DNA of 64,000 bases, taken from Diadophis punctatus similis. Lineage: Eukaryota > Chordata > Lepidosauria > Squamata > Dipsadidae. The notes below the pieces were generated by a model, which had not been told where the DNA came from, made no database searches, and saw only the letters and a list, made by a program, of their open reading frames with translations. The DNA is taken from NCBI GenBank assembly GCA_023053685.1, contig JALIGW010000002.1, positions 248,938,856 through 249,002,855 of the forward strand. The letters run 5' to 3'. The translations under genes were made by a program, and so were the position numbers. Positions 23,959-35,586 of the stretch are shown piece by piece (the first letter of the stretch is position 1; each line of letters begins with the position of its first letter).

Positions 23959-24465
23959 GTGAGTGGAGGGCAGGTGGGAGGAGAAGCCGGGAGCAAGTCG
24001 GGCCTTTTGGTTTCCTCCACGGCCTGGAAGCAGCGAAGGGACAAGAATGAAACATGCGGCTGCTGCATATTCTTTCTCTCCCCAAATGTTTTTATCCTTT
24101 TGCTACATGATTTCAAGATGCTGCCTGTGATTTTCTGCTGGCAGATTTGGGAGATTTAAAGAAATCTTGATATATTTTTCATATTTCTTAACCACCCACT
24201 TCCCTCACCCTTCACGTAACACTTGAATCCTTGTGGTTTCCTTGACATTTTGTTTTCCTGGCAAGCCAGGAGTTTCATGGGCAAAAGGGATGTTTGCATG
24301 GGATTTGTTCACCATTTCATCTGTTAGTGACCCCAACTTTTAAAAAGTAGATTAAAACATTTGAGCGAATGCACTTCTGAGTCATTTTGCAGACTGAAAT
24401 ACACATAATTTTTTACATAAATAAATTTTTAGGAGGGTATTTCTGTGTCAATAGGAACACATATT
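23959..24465. other. First intron, promoter-proximal part, unit B
   Basis: No exon or RNA gene is seen. Conserved with 18844-19349, 38620-39109 and 55142-55639. Confidence 0.4.
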
Positions 24466-24510
24466 CAGTGCATTCAATAAGTATTCAAACCCCTTTCCCT
24501 TCTGTCAATT

Positions 24511-25553
24511 TTTTTTCAATTTTTTTATTTTTATTTCCATATAGACAATTCACAAATTTTATCATCTCATTTCTCATTTCATTTTGTATACAATCATTAC
24601 ACATTTTATACAAATATCTTATACTTATTACTTTATTCAATTCAGAGTTACTTTTTTATCATCCCTTTTCCCATCTTATAGTCCTTCCTTCCCTTTCTTT
24701 CCCTTCTTCTCCACCTTTCCTACTTTCTTTCCTCTTCTCTCCTTTCCTCTGCTCTACTCCCTCACCTCACTTTCCCCCTCTCTCCCATCCTCATCTTTCT
24801 TCCTTTTTCTCACTCCTCACCTTCCCCACTTTGCTGTGCTTTCTCCATTTCTTTGGGATGGCATTCCAGCAACCCTGGCTTCTTTACCCATTCTTACATT
24901 TTACACTTTATTTCATATATATTCTTAAATTTTATTTCTTTTATTTTTATGTGTTTGTCAATCAAAAGTTTTCATACTTATGGTTTTTCCTTTCCCCCTC
25001 CCTCCCCACCCTTTCCCCATCCCTACCCTACTCCTAACTCCTTGTATCATTGTCATCTAGGTATCACTCTTTCTCCTCCCCCCCCAAATCTTGTTTCTAA
25101 TCTGTATGTATTTTATATTATTAATCTTTTCCGCTTTATTTTATTCTTTTGGCCTTTCTCTTCACTTCCTTTAATTTATTTAACCCTCTCAGAATGCCCT
25201 AATAATATATATATATATATATATTTATATTTAAAAAATACATACAACTCAATTAAACAAAACCTTTAGCTCTTAATTATATCAATTATAATAATCCATT
25301 TTTCCACCCCTGATTTATCATTACTATTTTTGTAAGTAGGATCTTCTGTCAACCATGATCATATATTTCAATATTTATACAGCCATTGCTATGACTTATT
25401 ATCCTGATTCCATCATCCAAAAAGAACATTTTTTTGAGTTACAATCTTATACAAAAACACGCTTAAATCATCCTTAATCTTACAATTGGTGTCTAAATCT
25501 TTAAAGTTATCTAATAATTATAATAATTATAATATTTCATTATTTTCACCCAC
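24511..25553 (-). mobile_element. LINE-derived retroelement inside Tc1, internally deleted
   Basis: A T-rich start (poly(A) on the minus strand) precedes a pyrimidine-rich tract and a (TA)n run at 25206-25224. The fuller copy in unit C (39153-41437) keeps about 1.25 kb more, including a charged open frame. The pyrimidine-rich open frames on the plus strand are shadows. Confidence 0.6.
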
Positions 25554-26031
25554 AAGCTTTCTAGTTTCCTCATGCCATTCATGACCACCTCCGCTATGGC
25601 ATAAAGCCCAGATCGGTGGAGGGCTGCAGTGATGTTTATCCTTCTGGAACTCTTTCCCATCTCCACACAGGATCTCTGAAGCTCAGTCAGAGTGATCATC
25701 GTGTTCTTGGTCAACTCTGTTACTAAGACCCTTCTACCCCAATTGTTTGACCAGACGACCATCTCTTGGAAGAGTCCCGGTTGTGCCAAACTTTTCCCAT
25801 TTGAGAATTATGGAGGCCACTGTGCCCTTAGGAACCTTTGGTGCAGCAGAAATTTTGCTGTAGCCTTCTCCAGATCTGTGCCTTGCGAGAGCCATATCCT
25901 GTCTCTGAACGCTGCAGGCAGTTCCTTTGAACTCATGGCAATTGTTCTGCTACAGTATGCATTGTCAGCTATGAGTGTGTGCTTTCCAAATTATGTCCAA
26001 TCAATTTAATTTACCACAGGTAGACTCCAAT

Positions 26032-26224
26032 CAAGGTGTAGAAACATGTTGGCAACAATCAAGGGAAATGGGAGGCACCTGGGCTAAATTTCAAGTGCTG
26101 TTGCAAAGGGTCTGAATACTTATGCCAATGTGATATTTCTGTTTTTTCCTTTTACTAACTTTACAGACATTTCTACTTTGTCATTATGGACTACTCTGTG
26201 TAGACTAAGGAGGGGGAAAATGAA
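26032..26224. repeat. Left copy of a 193-bp direct repeat flanking an L1
   Basis: Starts CAAGGTGTAG and ends GGGGGAAAATGAA. It recurs at 27282-27474 with only a few differences. Units C and D have a single copy, so this is a duplication linked to the L1 insertion. Confidence 0.85.
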
Positions 26225-27281
26225 ACAAAACTTTGGTTATTCAATTAACTTAAACGAATGGGAAAAAATTTGGTCTATAAATTATAAACTAACACTGGCG
26301 ATACCATACAAAGAAAACATATACAAAATGTTTTACCGGTGGCACCTTCCTCCAGCACGATTGGCAAAAATGTTCCCGAAACTTTCCCCAAAGTGCTGGA
26401 AGTGTAAAGAAGGTATAGGAACATACTACCATCTATGGTGGACCTGCCCCAAAGCGAAAAACTTTTGGATTAAGATGAAAAACTGCCTTGAACAAATAAC
26501 CTCAAAAACGATCCCCCTAAAGCCGGAGCTTTTCTTATTAGGTATCTTCAGGGAAAAAATGACGAACGAAGACAGATATATAATTCTATGTATTACAACA
26601 GCCGCAAGAATTATATATGCGCAGATTTGGAAAACCGAAAAAATCCCAACTACGTTAAATCTCATTAATAAAGTATTTGAATGCGCAGAACTTAGTAGGA
26701 TGTCACTGGAAATGCAAGACAAAGATGACTTTGAATTCTATAAAACTTGGGACAGGTGGTATAACTGGCTTAACCAAAATAAATATCAAAAATTGCTATA
26801 ATTATGTGTCATGATCTTAGACACATTATGAGTCATGATCTTAGACAGTATAATAACAAATGTCTACTTTTTTGCAAAGACCGGAACAAAATATCGGAAT
26901 GTATACAATTTTACAAGGTTATAAAATATTAATCAAGCTGAACAAAAGAACCATTGTTGAAAAAGGGAAATTTGTTTAATTGTAATGATAATAGACTGAA
27001 CACAATATAACAAGAGAAAAGAATAAGGAAAATATCGGAAGATATAAGAAAGATAATGATGTAAATAATAACTATAAAGATTAAATATGTTTTTGTATCA
27101 CTAGGCTGTAAAAGGATAGCGTCGACGAGATGGTTGACATGTATGTTCAATGTTCAATGTTTTCTATACTCAAAGATATTTCTTACTCTATTTATATATA
27201 CATATGTTTATACATGTTTTTATGTTTGTTTGGATGTTTGTTTGTCTTTTTTACATAATTAATGAAGATTATTTTATAAAA
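26225..27281 (+). mobile_element. 5'-truncated L1 insertion with C-terminal ORF2 remnant
   Basis: An open frame to 26801 encodes the ORF2 C-terminal domain with a zinc-knuckle-like KCWKCKEGIGTYYHLWWTC motif and ends QNKYQKLL. A 480-bp AT-rich 3' UTR follows, ending near TTATTTTATAAAA. The protein portion has no internal stops, so the insertion is probably not old. Catalytic reverse transcriptase and endonuclease parts are missing. Confidence 0.8.
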
Positions 27282-27474
27282 CAAGGTGTAGGAACATGTT
27301 GGCAACAATCACGGGAAATGGGAGGCACCTGGGCTAAATTTCAAGTGCTGTTGCAAAGGGTCTGAATACTTATGCCAATGTGATATTTCTGTTTTTTCCT
27401 TTTACTAACTTTAGAGACATTTCTACTTTGTCATTATGGACTACTCTGTGTAGATTAAGGAGGGGGAAAATGAA
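27282..27474. repeat. Right copy of the 193-bp direct repeat
   Basis: Same length and order as 26032-26224, starting directly at the L1 3' end. Interpreted as a very long target-site duplication. Confidence 0.85.
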
Positions 27475-27553
27475 GTTCAACAACTGTAGAATCAAGCTTC
27501 AGCATAACAAAATTGACAAAAGTAAAGGGGGTCTGAATACTTTCTGACCCCCT

Positions 27554-28049
27554 TTATTTAGAAAGATTAAAACATTTCAGGTTAATTGACAGGCCTGCGA
27601 TGTCTTGCCCAAAACGCCTGCAGAGCATTTTGAGGAAGCGAGACTGGTGTGCACAAGAGGCAGGTTGGTTGAGCTCCAAAGAGGCTTCTGTTGTTGGAAT
27701 AAAATGCCCTGTGGAGAGTTTTCGTTTGTATTCTTATCGACCAAGTTCTGCTTCCTCTAGTTTGTCCATTACCATCTCCCTTTTCTAATTTTCAGTTTTT
27801 CTCCAAATTCTGTCTGTTTAAGGCACAGAATTTCTCTGTGTGTTTCTCTGTGTGTTGCTTTCATAGCATTCCCTTTCTGTAAAGCCAACAAGCATGGTAT
27901 GTAAATTGTCATTGTCATATAACATCATGCTTAACGATTGGGCTGCTTACTGACACAGATGCAGTTCCAATTGCAGTCAGTAAGTGAGCACTACTTGAAT
28001 TAGGATGTCACCAGAGTGGTTGTGGAAAATATTTCCTGCCCTTACAGTT
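27554..28049. other. Conserved intron segment, unit B
   Basis: Counterpart of 17076-17739, 42187-42849 and 56292-56944. No coding exon can be supported. Confidence 0.4.
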
Positions 28050-29315
28050 ATGCCGTGTTTCCCCGAAAATAAGACAGTGTCTTATTTTCTTTTGACCCCA
28101 GAAATATGTCCGTGGCCTAATTATGGGGGGGGAGCAGGGGATGGGGGGGGGCAGGCCGCGAGACGCACATTTTACCAGAGTGGCAGCTCCGTCGCGTCCC
28201 TTGGCTCATCTGTGCAGGGAAACATCTTGCACAGTAAAGAAAAACTTCTTGCGAGTGCGAAAAATAGTTAATTGCTCGCATTCGCGAGAAGTTTTTCTTT
28301 ACCATGCAAGATGTTTCTTTTCAGACCAGCCGAAAGACGCGACGGAGCTGCCAGTCTCTGGTAAGATGGATGTCTTGCAGCCAGCACCGCACCATCCCCC
28401 GTCACACCTATCAACTCCAATTTGTGCCCCGCCGCGAGACGAGCATCTCCCGGAGTTTGGCAGCTCCGTCGCATCTCTCGGCCAGTCTGTTCAGTAAAGA
28501 AAAACTTCTCGCAACTGCGAGCAATTAACAACTTCTTGCACTGACGAAAAGTTTTTCTTTACTGTGCAAGATATTTCCCTGCACAGACCGGCCGAGAGAC
28601 ACGACGGAGCGGCCAGACTCCAATAAGGTGCGTGTCTCTCTGTGGGGCGCAATTTGGGGGTGGCTGCTGGGGCGGGGGATGGGGCGGGGCGGGCTGCAAG
28701 ACATAAACCCTGTCTGGAAGCTGCTGGTAGTGGAGAAGAGGTCGGTCGGGCCAGCCGCCTGCTGCCATGTCTTCTGGCAGCCGGGACAGAGCGGTAGCGA
28801 AGGGCAAACGGAGCCGCAGCCCTGCATGGAGCTGGAACCATAGAGCAGGAAGCGCACTCCCAGAGCGGCCGCTCCCAGAAGACTCGGCAGCAGGCGACTG
28901 GCCTGACCGGCCTCTTACCGCTCGGTCGGTGAGTGGGGCTCTGGCCGGCCGGAGGGGAAGTTGTCCGCTGGGTGGGCACTATGTGGCAAAAGGTGTCGGG
29001 CGGTTGCTCTCTTGCGAATCGGGTGGGAGTTTGCAGGCAAGGGGGATGGATGGATGGGTGGCGGGCAAGCACCAAGAACACTGGGGAGTGAAAGAATGGA
29101 GAGGTAGTTCCCGATCAGCTCAGCTGATACGCAGGTCCTGATTAAGGGGCCCAGCTGCCATTAGCTGACCGGGGAAGGGAAAGGCAGCCTTGTGTGCTGG
29201 CCACGCCCACTCCTTCACTAAGGCTTATTTTGGGGGGAGGGCGTATATTTACACCCACCCCAAAAATCAAGCTTGGTATTTTCAGGAGATGTCATATTTT
29301 CAGGGAAAGACGGTA
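28050..29315. mobile_element. CpG-rich hairpin element, unit B copy
   Basis: The left end has CCGTGTTTCCCCGAAAATAAG and the right end the inverse-type TTTTCAGGGAAAGACGG. Two foldbacks lie inside: about 28224-28318 around AGTAAAGAAAAACTTCT, and about 28494-28580. The rest is CpG-rich, with open frames of 110 to 196 codons on both strands but no transposase. It is a candidate non-autonomous DNA element carried by all four ZNF units. Confidence 0.55.
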
Positions 29316-29351
29316 GGTATGTGTATTTGTATTTGTCTCTGTATGCATATA

Positions 29352-29830
29352 CGAGGGTGAGTCAAAACGTAATGCCATTTTCTTTAGGACAGGTATAATT
29401 ACCAGCACAGGAACATGTAGCATACATCAAAATGAAGCTGGTCCTCTGTGGATCACATCCCAACTTCTCAACATAGTATCTTTTGACTGGGATAATAATC
29501 CTCCATACTCACCAGATTTAGCGCCTTCAGACTATCATCTCTTCGGCCCCATGAAAGAGGGTTTGAGAGGCAGACATTATTCCAGTGATGAGGAAGTGAA
29601 AACTGCAGTGAAGAAGTGGCTCAAAGAACAGTCAACAAAATTTTACGAGACCGGGATACATGCTCTCATTCGAAGGTGGAACATTGCTATTGAGAGAAAC
29701 GGTGACTATGTTAAGAAGTTGGGATGTGATCCACAGAGGACCAGCTTCATTTTGATGTATGCTACATGTTCCTGTGTTGGTAATTATACCTGTCCTAAAG
29801 AAAATGGCATTACATTTTGACTCGCCCTCG
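29352..29830 (+). mobile_element. Mariner deletion derivative
   Basis: Long inverted ends begin CGAGGGTGAGTCAAAA and TA lies on both sides (29350-29351, 29831-29832). It retains a transposase C-terminus with PPYSPDLAPSDYHLFGPMKE, the mariner signature around the third catalytic Asp, and GLRGRHYSSDEEVKTAVKKW. The N-terminal half is gone. Units A (near 16205) and D (near 57930) lack it. Confidence 0.9.
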
Positions 29831-30108
29831 TATTTAAAACTCTAAAATCTATCCCCAGCATTTCCAGATATATTTGATGGTAAGTCTTTGCATTGCTAAG
29901 AATTTGTGAATCAGAACAGTGAAAAAGAGGACTTCATGACTGAATGGATATTTGAACTTGGACACAAATGTGTCAAATGAATCATAACTAATGTAAGAGG
30001 TTATTCTTTATTGTGTTTTGTTTGCTTATTTATTGTAATGTATACTTTTTTCACATCTGCAACTATTTTATAAACAATTAAAGTTACATTTTTCTTTGAA
30101 TCTTATAG

Positions 30109-30736
30109 ACAAAGAGGATGTCAATAAGAGCACTCTGGAAAACTGAGAATAACAAGCAACATTGGAAAAGAAAGTAAAGCGAGCCGTAAATCAAAATATT
30201 TTCCATTTCCTTCAGAAAAGCACAAAATTCTTCTCCTTTCCCAGCAGTTGAGAGACAAAGGAGAAAAAATGTGAGTCTGAGACACTCAAGAATACGTTAC
30301 ATGAAAGATCAGGGGAGATTATATTTTATTCAGAAAAAGAGGAGCATCTCTGGAAGTCAGCGGGGAGAAAAAGCTCTATTGGATACCCACATAGGCCTGA
30401 CAGTGATGCAGGCCTGGCTCTGTGAATAGGAAAACGGCTGGAATTAAAGTACCAGTAAACAAATAATCACACATCTATTTGACCTCAAGAATATCAGTGT
30501 TGGAGAAGCTCCTATTGTGCCTATTGTGGGAAAAGTGCAGATTGTAAATCACAACTGATTATGCACGAGAGGATCCACAGTGTAGAAAAGGCATAGAAAT
30601 GCTATAAATGTGACAAATGGTTTAGTCTGAAGAGGTCTCTTGTGGTTCATCAAAGGACATAAGCATAGCAACATCAGAGGACTCACACCAGGGAGAAATT
30701 GTAACTGCCCAGTTTGAGAGAAAACTTTCACCGGAA
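30109..30736 (+). pseudogene. Degraded 5' part of the ZNF exon, unit B
   Basis: A pyrimidine-rich acceptor TTTCTTTGAATCTTATAG ends at 30108. The first codons (DKEDVNKSTLEN) run into TGA. At 30490-30650 there are clear finger remnants ([38 protein letters not shown]) broken by TAG and TAA codons. Confidence 0.7.
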
Positions 30737-32965
30737 ATGTCCAGTTCATTAGCCACCAGAGGACTCACCCAGGAGAGAAACCCTTTGCATGTCCTGACTG
30801 AGAAAAGTTTCGGTAAGAATTCTAGCCTGGTGGCACACCAGAGGACACACACAGGAGACAAACCGTATGAGTGTTCAGATTGTGGGAAAAGTTTCAGTCA
30901 GAATTCCAAGCTGGTGACACACCAACGGATTCACACAGGAGAGAAACCGTATGAGTGTCCAGATTGTGGGAAAAGTTTCAGTCAGAATTCCCACCTTGTG
31001 AGACACCAGAGGACTCACACAGGAGACAAACCGTATGAGTGTCTAGAGTGTGGGAAAAGTTTCACTCGGAATTATAACCTTATGCAACACCAGAGGACTC
31101 ACACAGGAGAAAAACTGTATGAGTGTCCAGATTGTGGGAAAACGTTCAGTAAGAATTCCCACCTGGTGACACACCAGAGGATTCACACAGGAGGAAACCT
31201 GTATGAATGTCCAGAATGTGGGAAATGTTTTAGTCATAATTCCAACCTTGTGACACACCAGAGGATTCACACAGGAGGAAAACTGTATGAATGTCCAGAA
31301 TGTGGGAAATGTTTCAGTTATAATTCCCAGCTGGTGTCACACCAGAGGACTCACACAGGAAACAAACCGTATGAGTGTCCTGATTGTGGGAAAGGTTTCA
31401 GTCAGAATTCCAACCTTGTGATACACCAGAGGACTCACACAGGAGAGAAACCGTATGAGTGTCCAGAGTGTGGGAAAAGTTTCAGTCAGAATTCCAGCCT
31501 GGTGACACACCAGCGGATTCACACAGGAGAAAAACCATATGAATGTCCAGAATGTGGGAAATGTTTCAGTCATAATTCCCAGCTGGTGTCACACCAGAGG
31601 ACTCACACAGGAGACAAACCATATGAGTGTCCAGAGTGTGGGAAATGCTTCAGTCAGAATTTCCACCTTGTGACACACCAGAGGACTCACACAGGAGAGA
31701 AACCGTATGAGTGTCCAGAGTGTGGGAAATGTTTCGGTGAGAATTCCAGTCTCGTGAAACACCAGAGGACACACACAGAAGAAAAACCATATGAATGTCC
31801 AGAATGTGGGAAATGTTTCAGTCATAATTCCCAGCTGGTGTCACACCAGAGGATTCACACAGGAGAGAAACAGTATGAGTGTCCAGAGTGTAGGAAATGT
31901 TTCCGTGAGAATGCCTATCTGGTGTCACACATGCGGATTCACACAGGAGAAAAACCGTATGAGTGTCCAGATTGTGGGAAAAGTTTCAGTCAGAATTGCA
32001 GCCTGGTGACACACCAGCGGATTCACACAGGAGAGAAACCGTATCAGTGTGCAGATTGTGGGAAAGGTTTCAGTCAGAATTCCCACCTTATGACACACCA
32101 GAGGACTCACACAGGAGACAAACCGTATGAGTGTCCAGAATGTGGGAAATGTTTCAGTCAGAATACCCACCTTGTGGGACACCAGAGGACTCACACAGGA
32201 GAGAAACCGTATGAGTGTCCAGAGTGTGGGAAAAGTTTTAGTCATAATTCCCACCTTGTGAGACACCAGGGGATTCACACAGAAAAACCGTATGAGTGTC
32301 CAGAGTGTGGGAAATGCTTCAGTCAGAATTTCCACCTTGTGACACATCAGAGGACTCACACAGGAGACACACCGTATGAGTGTCCAGATTGTGGGAAATG
32401 TTTCAGTGAGAATTCCAGTCTCGTGAAACACCAGAGGACACACACAGAAGAAAAACCATATGAATGTCCAGAATGTGGGAAATGTTTCAGTAAGAATTCC
32501 CAGCTGGTGTCACACCAGAGGACTCACACAGGAGAGAAACCGTATGAGTGTCCAGAGTGTAGGAAATGTTACAGTGAGAAGTCCTATCTGGTGTCACACA
32601 AGCGGATTCACACAGGAGAAAAACCGTATGAGTGTCCAGATTGTGGGAAAAGTTTCAGTCAGAATTCCAGCCTGGTGACACACCAGCGGATTCACACAGG
32701 AGAGAAACCGTATGAGTGTGCAGATTGTGGGAAAGGTTTCAGTCAGAATTCCCACCTTATGACACACCAGAGGACTCACACAGGAGACAAACCGTATGAG
32801 TGTCCAGAGTGTGGGAAAAGTTTTAGTCAGATTTCCAATCTTTTGAAGCATCAGAGGATTCACACAGGAGAGAAACTCTATGAGTGTCCAGAGTGTGGGG
32901 AAAAATTCAGTCAGAATTCCAGCCTGGTGACACACCAGAGGACTCACAGTCTTGATAAAGGCTAA
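30737..32965 (+). CDS. C2H2 zinc-finger array protein, unit B (25 fingers)
   Basis: A 742-residue frame with 25 complete Krüppel-type fingers and a damaged one before them ([17 protein letters not shown], no cysteines). It ends QRTHSLDKG. It is presumably a nuclear DNA-binding protein. Residues 1-22 are read out of the ancestral finger frame: the in-frame Cys region reads CPD-stop because a small deletion changed TGTGGG, so the Met is only the longest start. Fingers 10-15 (31622-32125) and 18-23 (32291-32794) are a six-finger duplication; the linker after finger 17 lacks one residue (HTEKPYEC). Helix positions -1, 3 and 6 vary while the backbone is uniform. No KRAB or SCAN is linked in frame. 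The lack of any disruption over 25 fingers argues for recent constraint or recent homogenisation. Confidence 0.85.
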   Translation: MSSSLATRGLTQERNPLHVLTEKSFGKNSSLVAHQRTHTGDKPYECSDCGKSFSQNSKLVTHQRIHTGEKPYECPDCGKSFSQNSHLVRHQRTHTGDKPYECLECGKSFTRNYNLMQHQRTHTGEKLYECPDCGKTFSKNSHLVTHQRIHTGGNLYECPECGKCFSHNSNLVTHQRIHTGGKLYECPECGKCFSYNSQLVSHQRTHTGNKPYECPDCGKGFSQNSNLVIHQRTHTGEKPYECPECGKSFSQNSSLVTHQRIHTGEKPYECPECGKCFSHNSQLVSHQRTHTGDKPYECPECGKCFSQNFHLVTHQRTHTGEKPYECPECGKCFGENSSLVKHQRTHTEEKPYECPECGKCFSHNSQLVSHQRIHTGEKQYECPECRKCFRENAYLVSHMRIHTGEKPYECPDCGKSFSQNCSLVTHQRIHTGEKPYQCADCGKGFSQNSHLMTHQRTHTGDKPYECPECGKCFSQNTHLVGHQRTHTGEKPYECPECGKSFSHNSHLVRHQGIHTEKPYECPECGKCFSQNFHLVTHQRTHTGDTPYECPDCGKCFSENSSLVKHQRTHTEEKPYECPECGKCFSKNSQLVSHQRTHTGEKPYECPECRKCYSEKSYLVSHKRIHTGEKPYECPDCGKSFSQNSSLVTHQRIHTGEKPYECADCGKGFSQNSHLMTHQRTHTGDKPYECPECGKSFSQISNLLKHQRIHTGEKLYECPECGEKFSQNSSLVTHQRTHSLDKG

Positions 32966-33172
32966 CTACCTGTTTCTGGTGATCAGCAGAATTTTCATGA
33001 TATTTCCTTTTGCAGAAGTGTGGAATTCTTCAAAACGGCTTTCGGGATGTTTTTTAAAAAAATATTGATTATGTAATTCCCACAATTGGAGTTTCCATCT
33101 TCTACCTTGGTGTCCTCCAGATTTTGAGTGCCAGAATTTCCCAGCCACCATACAAGTAGTCCTTGAGTTATA

Positions 33173-34140
33173 CCGTATTTTTCGGAGTATAAGACGCACC
33201 TTTTTACTCCCAAAAAGAGGGTGAAAACATGGGTGCGTCTTATACACCGAATGCAGCCACCCCCACCCTTTGGCCTCTGTCTTCCAGCAATTTACCTGCT
33301 TGCAGGAAAGAGGGAAGAGCCTGTAAAGCCAAGCAAGTCAGTAGCAGTTTCCCGATCTACAGCTGATTAGGTTTGCCACGTGGGAAAATGAAAGTGAAAC
33401 TATCTACAAAGATAGCTGGCAGAGACACGCAGATTTTTATTTTTTGTTGAACTGGATGGAAAGGGGTAAGTGAATAACTATAAATGTATGTAGAATGTTC
33501 AAATTATTAGACTTATTTTTTAAAGAGTGCTTTATTATTGTTCTAGAGCCAGGGGCAATTTTAATACTTGTGGACTTCAACTCCCAGAATTCCACAGCCA
33601 GCTTTGTTAGCTTTGCTGGCTGTGGAATTCTGGGAGTTGAAGTCCACAAATCTTAAAGTTGCCAATGTTGGAGATGCCTGTAAATCTAGACAACTTAATC
33701 ATATAAAGAAGCTTTTTAAAATAAATGCTTGCTCTGAAGAGGCCCAGTGCTATTGTATCTTCTTTTAAATATTAGAGAATAATGTATACTTCCAAAAATT
33801 TTAATTAATTTTAACAGCTCTGTACAAGTATAGTCTGAAATGTAACAGTGTCCTGTTTAGTATTAGAGTTTAGTTACCTTGGAGTAGATGTATTTAAATA
33901 ATTGGGAGCAGTTAGTGTGACTACATTTAAGAAAACTTTCTGGCATAATGTACATTTCTCCAATTCTTTGCTATTTCTATGGGTCAGGCACACATGCACA
34001 GAAATACACAGCAAACCAGCTGTTTGCTGGTTGCTGGTTGCCAAATTGCTTGGAGGCAGAGGCCTTTTTCCCTTGTTTTCCTCCCCCAAAACTAAGGTGC
34101 GTCTTATACTTCGGTGCGTCTTATACTCCGAAAAATACGG
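33173..34140. mobile_element. Mariner-type MITE with CCGTATTTTTCGG ends, unit B
   Basis: The 968-bp insertion has inverted ends CCGTATTTTTCGGAGTATAAG and flanking TA. The empty site GAGTTATAAGTGTTATGGGG is intact in units A (near 13010), C (near 47655) and D (near 61752). A nested foldback lies at 33568-33650, built on GTGGACTTCAACTCCCAG and its inverse. No transposase is present. Confidence 0.9.
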
Positions 34141-34142
34141 TA

Positions 34143-34924
34143 GGTGTTATGGGGCCTATCAATTATGGTTTTATGTTGCAATCACCATTAAACAAGACTG
34201 CTTTGCTTACCGTAATTACTCCCATCCCCTTCTCTCCCCGATAAAGCTGTTCAATGAATGTGTGAGTTATTAAGCGGAACACTGGCTACCTCAGGGCTGG
34301 AGGCATAGCCGTGGCCCAGGATTGCATTCCAAAGGCCTCCTCTGCCTCAACCTTTTGATCGCCCCAGTCCTTTCCCTATTCTACAGGGTCTCCTCAAGTT
34401 TTTCCCCCACTCCCATTTGGTCATTGCAGTCCTTAGACCTGACTCCCACCCCAGCAGGCCTGACAGTCTCCTCTTCCTTACCTTTTGAAGATCACTGAAC
34501 AACCCAGTGTAAAATTTCACATGTAGAGGCTGTTCTGTCCTGCAGATGAACCCGATGGAAAAGAGCTGTAGGAATATTCAGGCGAAAAGGGATTGTGGTT
34601 TTGATCACAGCATCTCCAGGTTTATTAGCAACTCCTGCTGGGAAGTCATTTTTTTGGAGGTGCCTGCTTGTTTCCCTTTGATGGTTGCTGTGTGACAGCA
34701 GCATCATAATGTTGATGTATTTGTTGCATCCCCCCTTGGTGGTGGTGATTTGAGAAAAAACTCTACATTGGAAAATGTTTCATTTTAAAAAATGTCTGAG
34801 AATTGCAGCCAATAAATTTAATAATAAAATTATATGATGATGGGTTGAAGGACCTTTTTCTGGAAATCCATCTGTTGGTATCTAACACTGGAAAAATTGT
34901 CCAGAATGCATAAAGGCACCTAAA
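34143..34924. other. Non-coding 3' flank of ZNF unit B
   Basis: Homologous to 11561-13010 (A), 47656-48225 plus 49190-49662 (C) and 61754-61949 (D). An ATTAAA at about 34187 could serve as a poly(A) signal, but nothing confirms it. No gene seen. Confidence 0.4.
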
Positions 34925-35586
34925 ATGAATCTTGGAAATGTAAGGAAGAGCTTTAGTCATTTATGGTGGACATGCACCACATTTATGGTGGACAAAGCAA
35001 AGAAACGTTGGAGTAAGATACACATCTTACTACAAAAGACTGTTAAAGTGATTATAAAGATAAAACCAGATAGTTTTCCTTTATGTTTCAAGAACTTGGA
35101 AAAAAAATGGAACTTTGACGTTATATATGATGGCGGCAAGAATATTTTATGCAAAAAAAATGGAAGAATATTTTCATTAGCACAGGGTTGCAAAACCTGA
35201 TTGAGTTAGCAGAGATGGCTAAATTGACTGCTTTGATGAAAGAAAAGAACATGATTAATTTTGTTTCTATATGGAAACTGCTTTTGGACTTTGTGCGTGA
35301 GGTAGGAAAAATGAAACTTTGATTTTGGGTTCTTTTCATTAGATAAGTTTGTTTATATACAAATGACTAGTATATATTATTATATAAAAGTCAAATGTTG
35401 AGGTTTTATGTTACTATTCTACTGCACCAAAGGGAGTTTGAAGACAATGGTTTTTTCCCCTTTTCTCCTTTACCCTACACTTTTCTCTCTCCTCCTCTTC
35501 TTCCCTTATTTTACCATTATTTTCAATTTTCTTCGACTTCTGCATTTTATATTTTGATGAATTAATAAAATATTTGTGAAAAAACA
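34925..35586 (+). mobile_element. L1 3' end, unit B copy
   Basis: A frameshifted ORF2 C-terminus (FSHLWWTC, then LQNLIELAEMAKLTAL in another frame, LLLDFVREVGKMKL at the end) is followed by an A-rich 3' UTR ending TTAATAAAATATTTGTG and a short A run. It is the uninterrupted version of 9884-11560. Confidence 0.75.

Larger units (their letters stand above)
24466..27553 (-). mobile_element. Tc1-like transposon, unit B copy, broken by two LINE-type insertions
   Basis: The left end CAGTGCATTCAATAAG begins at 24466 and the right end is damaged near 27553. The minus strand has the HTH part of the transposase (25511-25789: RRVLVTELTKNTMITLTELQRS, AALHRSGLYAIAEV) and an upstream N-terminal piece (25800-25990). 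Insertions occupy 24511-25553 and 26225-27281. It is not active. Confidence 0.8.

Noticed and set aside
24387..25269. Ser/Pro/Phe-rich frames of 114-216 codons, repeated at 39039-39814
   Set aside because: They read through the pyrimidine-rich antisense of a LINE-derived 3' region; no domain and frame differences between copies.
27600..27788. A conserved intronic exon starting MSCPKRLQSILRKRDW
   Set aside because: Open in all units, but the antisense frame is also open, there is no convincing acceptor-donor pair, and it matches no KRAB or SCAN sequence.
28767..29141. A 124-codon frame starting MSSGSRDR, present in three units (and in reverse in A)
   Set aside because: It lies in the CpG-rich hairpin element, an opposing frame is just as open, and no splice sites or domain support it. 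Four-way conservation is explained by recent duplication.
30737..32965. A CRISPR array
   Set aside because: The regular 84-bp periodicity is that of coding C2H2 fingers, with no repeat-spacer structure, in a eukaryotic context.
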